From positions 1-12,190 of the forward strand of contig JAKLEK010000029.1 of assembly GCA_022703115.1 (NCBI GenBank): DNA of 12,190 nucleotides, given 5' to 3'. Position 1 is the stretch's first letter. Each line of letters begins with the position of its first letter. Both the position numbers and the translations under genes were made by a program. Origin of the DNA: Elusimicrobiota bacterium (lineage in GTDB: Bacteria > Elusimicrobiota > Elusimicrobia > Elusimicrobiales > UBA9959). Below the pieces are notes generated by a model that saw only the letters and a program-made list of their open reading frames with translations, searched no databases and was not told the origin of the DNA. Positions 1-5,652 of this stretch are shown here, one piece after another.

Positions 1-42
1 GAGTATACGTAGGTGCGCTGACCTTCCCCCTGTAATTCAGAC

Positions 43-80
43 CAGTTGAAATAGGTGAAATACCTTGTGAAAGGCAACTG
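43..80 (+). other. Nested inverted repeats, possible RNA structure
   Basis: CAGTTG (43-48) is the reverse complement of CAACTG (75-80). Directly inside the right arm, CCTT (63-66) and AAGG (71-74) can pair around a GTGA loop of GNRA type, so the two stems would stack. An alternative inner pairing is AGGT (53-56) with ACCT (62-65). No reading frame of useful length crosses this part. It may be the 3' portion of a non-coding RNA or untranslated region of a gene lying to the left that ends at the terminator at 167-191. I do not recognise an RNA family. The short stems could arise by chance. Confidence 0.3.
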
Positions 81-87
81 TAATAGG

Positions 88-127
88 GTTTGTTCTGTTT
101 TGTTGTGCTTTGCGGGGCTTTGTTTTG
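88..127 (+). repeat. Degenerate pentanucleotide tandem (YTTTG-like)
   Basis: Eight consecutive 5-nt units end in G (G at 92, 97, 102, 107, 112, 117, 122 and 127). The commonest forms are TTTTG and CTTTG; the most divergent unit is CGGGG (113-117). The block sits in a longer stretch (86-139) without a single A on this strand. It is non-coding in every frame. It may be a decayed microsatellite; no function can be assigned. Confidence 0.5.
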
Positions 128-166
128 GGCCTGGTGTCCATGTAAAAGCCACCAAATTGGCCACCG

Positions 167-191
167 GAGCCGGGGATAGCCCGGCTCTTTT
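167..191 (+). terminator. Intrinsic terminator
   Basis: An 8-bp perfect GC-rich stem, GAGCCGGG (167-174) with CCCGGCTC (180-187), encloses a 5-nt GATAG loop and is followed immediately by TTTT (188-191). This is the classical rho-independent layout on the + strand. It would end a transcript entering from the left of the window and insulate the tRNA promoter that follows. The T tract is short, so termination may be partial. Confidence 0.7.
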
Positions 192-226
192 CATTGGTGA
201 AAGTGGAATTATCTTTTAATTTACTA

Positions 227-232
227 TATAAT
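227..232 (+). promoter_or_regulatory. -10 box of the tRNA-Thr promoter
   Basis: A perfect TATAAT hexamer lies at 227-232, 11 nt before the mature 5' end of the tRNA at 244, so transcription would begin near 238-240 with a very short 5' leader. The matching -35 region is poor: TGGAAT at 204-209 (17-nt spacing) matches TTGACA at only three of six positions. The surrounding 205-240 stretch is strongly A+T rich. The location between a terminator and the tRNA supports the call. Confidence 0.6.
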
Positions 233-243
233 TAGAACCAGTC

Positions 244-315
244 GCCGAGGTAGCTCAACGGTAGAGCAATCGCTTCGTAAGCGATAGGTTGTGGGTTCAA
301 ATCCCATCCTCGGCT
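244..315 (+). tRNA. tRNA-Thr (anticodon CGT)
   Basis: A full cloverleaf can be drawn. The acceptor stem GCCGAGG (244-250) pairs with CCTCGGC (308-314), with discriminator T315. The D stem GCTC/GAGC (253-256/264-267) closes a loop containing GG. The anticodon stem ATCGC/GCGAT (269-273/281-285) closes the loop TTCGTAA, with anticodon CGT at 276-278. A 5-nt variable region follows, then the T stem GTGGG/CCCAT (291-295/303-307) with loop TTCAAAT. Anticodon CGU reads ACG, hence threonine. The 3' CCA is not encoded and must be added after transcription. The T-loop and 3' T-stem are repeated in inverted orientation just downstream. Confidence 0.95.
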
Positions 316-337
316 GTTGAATTTGATGGGATTTGAA
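296..337. repeat. 13-bp perfect inverted repeat overlapping the tRNA 3' part
   Basis: TTCAAATCCCATC (296-308, the T loop, 3' T-stem and first acceptor base of the tRNA) is exactly the reverse complement of GATGGGATTTGAA (325-337), leaving a 16-nt spacer. In a precursor transcript this could form a hairpin that competes with the T-arm. No T tract follows, so it is not a standard terminator. It could be a processing signal or a remnant of recombination at the tRNA. Confidence 0.75.
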
Positions 338-396
338 GCCAACTCCCGCGCATTTAGGCCGACAGCTGCTTTGACGGACGGCGTCTGCGAAGTGAT

Positions 397-2850
397 ATGG
401 CAAAAAAAAGCTATCCCGACCTCCAGGAATTCTCCGACATAAATTTCGCCCCCGGCGTGGCCCTGGCCAGGAAAGTGATCTGGTGGTGGCTCCCTCTTCT
501 CTATCTGCTGGTCTCGGACGCTTTCTACCTGCGCACCTACGATTCGGCGCAGGTCAAGATAACGCTTCTCCAGATGGGCGGTTTTTCTCTTATCGGCCTC
601 TGGGTGTCCCTGCTGGCGCTGGAGGGCCGCAAGGCCTTCCGGAAAGAGGACTTCGTCTTCTTGGCCCCGTTCTTCGCCTACCTGGCCTATGTGATCATCT
701 CTTTCTTCCATGCTCCGTACAAGGGCCCCAGCGTCGACGACCTGGTCAGGTACGTCTGCTACATGTCGGTCTCCTTGATCGTGCTCAGGGAATTCAACGA
801 GAGCGCCATCAACCGCCTGACTAAGATACTGATCATAACCGCCTACATAGCCATACTCTACGGTTTCCTCCAGTTCATGGACACGCGCCTCGCTTCGTCC
901 AAAGAGACCGGGCCGGTGCTGGACCCTTTCATCTGGCGCTGGGCCTTCGCGTGGAGGGTGTTCTCCACCTATGGCAACCCCAATTTCTTCGGCAATTTCC
1001 TGGTGCTCATCCTGCCGATAATAGTCACCCAGTTCCTGAAGACCAGGTCCGTGTATCTGGTGCCGCTCTTTCTGCTAGACCTCCTCTGCCTGTACGCGAC
1101 GGACACGAAGGGGGCTTGGATAGGCTTCGGCATCTCGTCCTGCATCTTCGCGGGGATCTACCTGTATTTTTTCAGCCAGGTGGAGCGCAAGCGCCTGCTC
1201 AGGATATTCTCCGGCCTGGCGGTCACCGCGGTCGTGGTGGTGGCGCTGGTCCTGGTCTACGCCATGCGCCGCCCGGACTCCATAGGATTCCGCGTGGCGA
1301 CCTGGCTGTCGACCTGGGAGATGCTGGAGACCCATCCGCTGATAGGCAACGGGGTCGGCGGTTTCAAGGTGATATATCCGGCGTTCAGGCGCCCCATAAT
1401 CTTCCATATCGAAGGCAAGCATAATACCGAGACCGACCACGCCGAGCAGGAACACCTCGAGCAGTGGATGGATAACGGCCTCATAGGCTTCGGATTGTAC
1501 CTGTGGCTCATTTTCTTCGTGGTCACCGTCGGGCTTCGCGGCCTTTCCGCCCTGACCGAGAATCTCAAGGGCGCGCGTCCGCCGCCGGCGGCTTACGACA
1601 TCATGGGGTATCTCACCGCCCTGATGGGCATGCTGTTCCATAATTTCACCGATGTAAGCATGCGCTTCGTCTCTTCCGGCATCTTCCTCGGACTTCTGCC
1701 GGGGGTCATAGTAAACCTGGCCCGCGGTCACGCGATCTGGGAGCTGCACTACAAGGAGGAAAGGCCCGATAATCCTTCCGAAGGGAAACAGGCCTCCGAC
1801 TTGTATACGGGCGCGCTCTGGGCGCTCAGGCTGGCGGCGGTCTGCGTGGTCGCCTATACCGCTCTCGCGCTCTGGAGGGAGTTCTCGGAGCTGCAGGGCG
1901 CTCTTAACGGCTACTCTACCGGCGGAGAGGTGCTGCAGTGGTGGATAGCGTGGACCGTTTTCCTAGCCGTCACGCTGGGGCTTTCCTTCGCCTTCATCAA
2001 TATAATCCTTAAAGGCGTGTCGCTGGCCGTGCCGCTGGTGATCATGCTGACCATGGTGCCTGTTTACTATTTCTGGGGCTGGTTCAAGGCCGACGTCTAC
2101 CACAACATGGCCATCTACTTCTCCAAACAGGGCAAGTGGGAGGAGGCGATAGCCCACTATAAGAAGGTGAACAAGTTCAATCCGTACTTCATAATGCCCT
2201 ATTATTTCACCGGTAACGTCTTCAACGACAGGTTCAATATGACGCCGCAGTACCGGCCTGAATGGGGGGACGAAAAGGACTCGCCGCGCACCGATTTCGA
2301 CAGGGCCATGGCTGCATATGAGAAGGTCCGTAGGATAGCCCCCAACTACGTCCAGATGCATCACCAGGTGGGTACGCTCTACATGAAGATGCACGACTAT
2401 TACATGGGGCAGGGCAAGCCGCAGCAGGCTTCGGAGGCCCTGGACAAGGCCCTGGCCCGGCTAAACCTGTACGAGAACCTGGACCCGGTGTATCCGCCCA
2501 ACTATTACCGTAAGGCCCAGATATACGTGGCCAGAAGGGATTTTAAATCCGCGGAGCGCGAGTATTTGCGCAATCTGTCCGGCTGGAAATGCTACCACAA
2601 CATGAAGACGGAATCCGGCCGGGCTCGCGGCGAACAGCATAGGACCCTGGAGGCGTATACTTACCTGGGGAACGTGGAGTACGCCCTGAACAAGCCGCGG
2701 GAGGCGCTGGAGGCGTACGCCAAGGCGCTCGAACTGAACCCCGCCGCGCAGCCCGCCAGGGCTCAGTACGAAGCCCTCAAGCAAAGGCTGGGCATTACGG
2801 AGTTTAAGCCGTCGCCCGGGCTCGATGTCTGGTTCCCGCCCGATAAATAA
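397..2850 (+). CDS. O-antigen ligase/polymerase-like membrane protein with C-terminal TPRs (copy 1)
   Basis: This 817-residue protein is mostly hydrophobic to about residue 565, with a dozen or so likely membrane helices (for example around 27-45, 55-75, 86-104 and 140-160). Motifs typical of the Wzy_C/WaaL O-antigen-ligase family appear in order: GNPNFFGN at residues 193-200, TDTKGAW at 235-241, NGVGGF before the large loop, and EHLEQWMDNGLIG at 352-364 with candidate catalytic His353. From about residue 572 it becomes soluble, with TPR-like repeats (572-610; a clear one at 753-782). The family transfers or polymerises lipid-linked glycans on the periplasmic side of the inner membrane; the exact substrate is unknown. 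The position usually occupied by Arg in the T-R-G/S motif is Lys238. The ATG at 397 is the best start, as the hydrophobic region begins soon after, but no Shine-Dalgarno sequence precedes it. A related gene follows after 52 nt. A pilin-glycosylating ligase is an alternative to an O-antigen role. Confidence 0.85.
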   Translation: MAKKSYPDLQEFSDINFAPGVALARKVIWWWLPLLYLLVSDAFYLRTYDSAQVKITLLQMGGFSLIGLWVSLLALEGRKAFRKEDFVFLAPFFAYLAYVIISFFHAPYKGPSVDDLVRYVCYMSVSLIVLREFNESAINRLTKILIITAYIAILYGFLQFMDTRLASSKETGPVLDPFIWRWAFAWRVFSTYGNPNFFGNFLVLILPIIVTQFLKTRSVYLVPLFLLDLLCLYATDTKGAWIGFGISSCIFAGIYLYFFSQVERKRLLRIFSGLAVTAVVVVALVLVYAMRRPDSIGFRVATWLSTWEMLETHPLIGNGVGGFKVIYPAFRRPIIFHIEGKHNTETDHAEQEHLEQWMDNGLIGFGLYLWLIFFVVTVGLRGLSALTENLKGARPPPAAYDIMGYLTALMGMLFHNFTDVSMRFVSSGIFLGLLPGVIVNLARGHAIWELHYKEERPDNPSEGKQASDLYTGALWALRLAAVCVVAYTALALWREFSELQGALNGYSTGGEVLQWWIAWTVFLAVTLGLSFAFINIILKGVSLAVPLVIMLTMVPVYYFWGWFKADVYHNMAIYFSKQGKWEEAIAHYKKVNKFNPYFIMPYYFTGNVFNDRFNMTPQYRPEWGDEKDSPRTDFDRAMAAYEKVRRIAPNYVQMHHQVGTLYMKMHDYYMGQGKPQQASEALDKALARLNLYENLDPVYPPNYYRKAQIYVARRDFKSAEREYLRNLSGWKCYHNMKTESGRARGEQHRTLEAYTYLGNVEYALNKPREALEAYAKALELNPAAQPARAQYEALKQRLGITEFKPSPGLDVWFPPDK

Positions 2851-2858
2851 CCCTGACC

Positions 2859-2878
2859 GGCCGCCGGCGCCTGCGGCC
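2859..2878 (+). other. Intercistronic GC hairpin between the two ligase-like genes
   Basis: GGCCGC (2859-2864) pairs with GCGGCC (2873-2878) around an 8-nt loop, nine nucleotides after the stop of the first ligase-like gene. No T run follows, so it is unlikely to end transcription. It may affect mRNA stability or the balance between the two cistrons. In such GC-rich sequence it may also be fortuitous. Confidence 0.3.
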
Positions 2879-2902
2879 GCGCCGGGCCGATAGCTTTCCA
2901 GA

Positions 2903-5506
2903 ATGGCACAGAATCCGGATACAGCGGCGGCGCGGGCGGGCTTTCCGCTGACATTTCTGCTGGTGGCGGCTTTTTTCGTTTCGCCCCTGCTGTTCTTCAC
3001 GGACCTCACGCGCAATCCATACTATCTGCAGTTCACCATACTGAATATCGCGCTGCTGACGGCCGGCGTCATCCTGCTGTTCCCGGCCGTACGGAGCGGC
3101 GTCTGGCCTTTCCCGCGGAGCATCCTCTGCGGTCCGATGGCGGCCCTTCTGGCGGCGATGGCGCTGAGCTTCGCGCATTCCTATCTCGGTCATGCCGCGT
3201 TCTTCAGGCCGTCCATGCTCAGCGAATTCACGCGCGCGGCGGCGTTCATCTCGGTGAACTGCGCGCTGGTCTTCCTTATAGCCCAGAGGATCCCTTTCGA
3301 CGGTTCCGCTCCCGGCCGGTCCGCAGGCGCCTGGCTGGCCTTTATGATGCTCTGGGGAGGGGCCTGGTTCCTGTTCCCGCAGCTTAAGTCCCCGCCCCAG
3401 GGCGCGGGCCTGTTCGCCAGTTTCTGGGACCCGTACGGCGGCTTCCTGTGGCTGGCCGGGCTGGGCTGGGCTTATTACCTCGTCCGCCGCGCCACGCAGG
3501 AGGACTTCCTGCACCTCATCCTGGTAACCGCGGCGCTGGCTTCCGCCTACGGGGCGCTCCAGTATTTCGGCATAGAGCTTATCTGGCCCCGGCTGCTCAA
3601 TCCTTACGGTAACCGCTCGGTGTCGACCTTCGGCAACCCCAACTTCATATCTTCGCATCTGGTGATGCTGCTGCCGTTCGTGCTGGCGCGCCTGATCTCG
3701 GCGCGCAGGTTTTCGCAGCGGGCGCTGTACGGCTCCATCTTCATATCATACGAGGCCATGCTCATGGCCAGCCTGACCCGTTCCTCGTGGGTGGGGGCGG
3801 CGGTCTCGGCCGGGTCGGTCTTCCTGTTCGCGGAATACCGGGCCAGGTTCGCCGAGAACAGGCGTTTCCTGAAGTGGTTCTTCACGGCGGCCGCGCTCCT
3901 TCTGCTGCTGTGGCCTTCCCAGTCCCTCAAACCGTTCAGTTCGGGACTGGCCGACCGCCTGGCCGAAGGCGTGACCAAGATGGCGTCCGTGTCCTCTCTG
4001 ACGCTGGACGCCGAGCCGGAGAAGGTATACTCCTCTTTCCATCAGCGGCTGCTTATATGGACCTGCGCCTGGCAGATGGGGCTGGAAAGCCCGCTTCTGG
4101 GAAACGGCTGGGGGCTTTTCGAGAACTTTTTCCCGTTCTATCAGGGGCCGCTCCTGCTGCGCTATCCGGAGATAAGGAACCTGCGCACACACGCGAACAA
4201 CGCTCACAACGAGCTCCTCGAGATGTTCTCGCAGACCGGCATTATAGGCCTGGGCGTCTACGTCTGGCTGTTCGCCGCGCTATTCCTCGCCTTCAGACGC
4301 TACCTAGCCGCCGCGGGGCCTGACGACCGCTTCTGGTCCGTGCCGTTCGCGGCGGCCATCGCCGGGATGTTCGCCGACAATATGTTCAACGTGTCCCTGC
4401 ATTTCGCGGTGCCGGCCATGCTGTTCTGGTGGATAGTGGGCTCGTTTTCCCTGCGGCTTTCTGGGACGCAGGGGGCCGCGCCGGCCGGTTCGAAGCGTCC
4501 GATCGCCGCCGCCGCAGCGCTGCTTATCCTGGCCGCCTCGGCCGGGGCGTGGTACTGGACGGCCCAGTTCAGGCGGGAGATGCATTATTTCCGGGGATTC
4601 AAGGACATGCGGCGCAACGATTTCGCCGGAGCGGCTGCGGAGCTCAAGATGGCCTACGACAGCCACGGACGCGAGGTTAATAATAATTATGAGCTCGCCA
4701 ACGCCTACGCCCGCACCGGCGATATCCAGGGCGCGAAATGGGCATACGAAGAGGCGCTGCGGTCCAACGCCGGGTACGACGAGATATATTTCAACCTGGC
4801 CATAGTGCAGAAGCGTCTCGGGGAAGCGGCCGCGGCCCTCTCCAATCTGAAGATGTCGGCGTTCATCAACCCACTGAACCGTTCGGTCTATAACGCGCTG
4901 TCCGAGATATACCTTAAGGACGGGACCCGGTACGCCGAAGAGGGGGCGGCCGTGTTCCGCAACGCCGCGGCCTTTTTCCCGGAGGACCCGGCCATACTTA
5001 ACACTCTGGGATACTTCCACACTCTCCGGAAGGATTACCGAGCGGCCAGGGACGTCTACGCGAAAGGAGTAATGGCGGACCCCGCTTCGGCCCTTCTTAT
5101 CCGTAACCTGCTCGGAGCGGCGGCGCAGCTCCGGGAGAAGGCCGACCCGGCCGTGACCTGGCTGGGCAAATTCCAGGCGGTTCAGGGGCGGCTGGCGGCG
5201 GGGGATGTGTCGCGCGCGGCCCTGGCGGAAGCCGACGAGCTGGTCTCCCTGGCCCCCGGAAATCCTAATTCCCTGGCCTTGAGGGCCAGGCTCAACTATA
5301 AGGCGGGGAACGACCGGAACGCAAGAGAGGACCTGCTGAAGGCCCTGAGGTCCCGCCCGGACGATAACGATATGCGCTACGGCCTGGCCGTCGTATACGA
5401 GCGGGAGGGGGACTTCGCTTCCGCCCGGCGGGAATGGGAACAGCTGCTCCAGAGAGAGCCGGGGAACGCGGCCGTCGCCGAGCGCCTTAACAAGCTTCCC
5501 CGCTGA
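2903..5506 (+). CDS. O-antigen ligase/polymerase-like membrane protein with C-terminal TPRs (copy 2)
   Basis: This 867-residue protein has the same plan as its upstream neighbour. Membrane helices span roughly residues 15-540, followed by a soluble TPR tail from about residue 560 to the end with six or so repeats; good examples are the units containing NYELANAYARTGD, NTLGYFHTLRKDY and YGLAVVYEREGDF. Family motifs are FGNPNF (N245-P246-N247), LTRSSW with Arg293, NGWGLFENF, and AHNELLEMFSQTGIIG (434-449) with candidate catalytic His435. The Arg and His match residues known to matter in WaaL-type ligases, so this copy looks the more canonical. Predicted role: periplasmic-face transfer or polymerisation of undecaprenyl-linked glycan; the acceptor is unknown. 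The start ATG at 2903 lacks a Shine-Dalgarno sequence, and the first helix begins soon after it. The 52-nt gap suggests one transcript with the preceding gene. The two proteins share motifs but are far diverged over most of their length. Confidence 0.86.
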   Translation: MAQNPDTAAARAGFPLTFLLVAAFFVSPLLFFTDLTRNPYYLQFTILNIALLTAGVILLFPAVRSGVWPFPRSILCGPMAALLAAMALSFAHSYLGHAAFFRPSMLSEFTRAAAFISVNCALVFLIAQRIPFDGSAPGRSAGAWLAFMMLWGGAWFLFPQLKSPPQGAGLFASFWDPYGGFLWLAGLGWAYYLVRRATQEDFLHLILVTAALASAYGALQYFGIELIWPRLLNPYGNRSVSTFGNPNFISSHLVMLLPFVLARLISARRFSQRALYGSIFISYEAMLMASLTRSSWVGAAVSAGSVFLFAEYRARFAENRRFLKWFFTAAALLLLLWPSQSLKPFSSGLADRLAEGVTKMASVSSLTLDAEPEKVYSSFHQRLLIWTCAWQMGLESPLLGNGWGLFENFFPFYQGPLLLRYPEIRNLRTHANNAHNELLEMFSQTGIIGLGVYVWLFAALFLAFRRYLAAAGPDDRFWSVPFAAAIAGMFADNMFNVSLHFAVPAMLFWWIVGSFSLRLSGTQGAAPAGSKRPIAAAAALLILAASAGAWYWTAQFRREMHYFRGFKDMRRNDFAGAAAELKMAYDSHGREVNNNYELANAYARTGDIQGAKWAYEEALRSNAGYDEIYFNLAIVQKRLGEAAAALSNLKMSAFINPLNRSVYNALSEIYLKDGTRYAEEGAAVFRNAAAFFPEDPAILNTLGYFHTLRKDYRAARDVYAKGVMADPASALLIRNLLGAAAQLREKADPAVTWLGKFQAVQGRLAAGDVSRAALAEADELVSLAPGNPNSLALRARLNYKAGNDRNAREDLLKALRSRPDDNDMRYGLAVVYEREGDFASARREWEQLLQREPGNAAVAERLNKLPR

Positions 5507-5545
5507 CCTTCCGGCCGAAATAACTGCGAAACATTCCCGTAATAT

Positions 5546-5573
5546 TTGGGCAAATGTAAACATCTTAAATATG
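5546..5573 (+). promoter_or_regulatory. Possible promoter upstream of the OmpA-like gene
   Basis: The 146-nt gap between 5507 and 5652 contains an A+T-rich island in otherwise GC-rich DNA. TTGGGC (5546-5551) resembles a -35 box and TAAATA (5566-5571) or AAATAT (5568-5573) a -10 box, with sub-optimal spacing of 14-16 nt. An imperfect dyad (ACATTCCC at 5531-5538 against GGG plus AATGT at 5548-5557) overlaps it and could be a protein-binding site. The gap and the change of gene type make a promoter here plausible; the precise boxes are uncertain. Confidence 0.3.
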
Positions 5574-5652
5574 AGAGCGATGCGGCTCGGCCGCGCGGCT
5601 ACGGGTCCGGGAGCCCGGCCGCACGGCGGTAAAGAGCGCGTCCGACCGGCTT

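Noticed and set aside
371..399. TTGACG (371-376) with GATATG (394-399) as a promoter for the first ligase-like gene
   Set aside because: Spacing is 17 nt, but the -10 box overlaps the start codon, so transcription would begin inside the gene. Read-through from the tRNA promoter or an undetected site is more likely.
232..711. Antisense frame of 159 residues crossing the tRNA, ending in a GWDLNPQP-type sequence
   Set aside because: The peptide is the antisense translation of the tRNA gene, a well-known spurious protein, and the rest is the shadow of the ligase-like gene.
2804..3658. Antisense frame of 284 residues spanning the end of the first and start of the second ligase-like gene
   Set aside because: Highly charged low-information sequence with no domain and no ribosome binding site; an artefact of high GC content.
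4304..5563. Long antisense frame of 419 residues opposite the second ligase-like gene
   Set aside because: It is opposite a gene with clear family motifs and TPRs; its composition is Arg/Gly/Pro-rich without recognisable domains, as expected for a shadow frame in GC-rich DNA.
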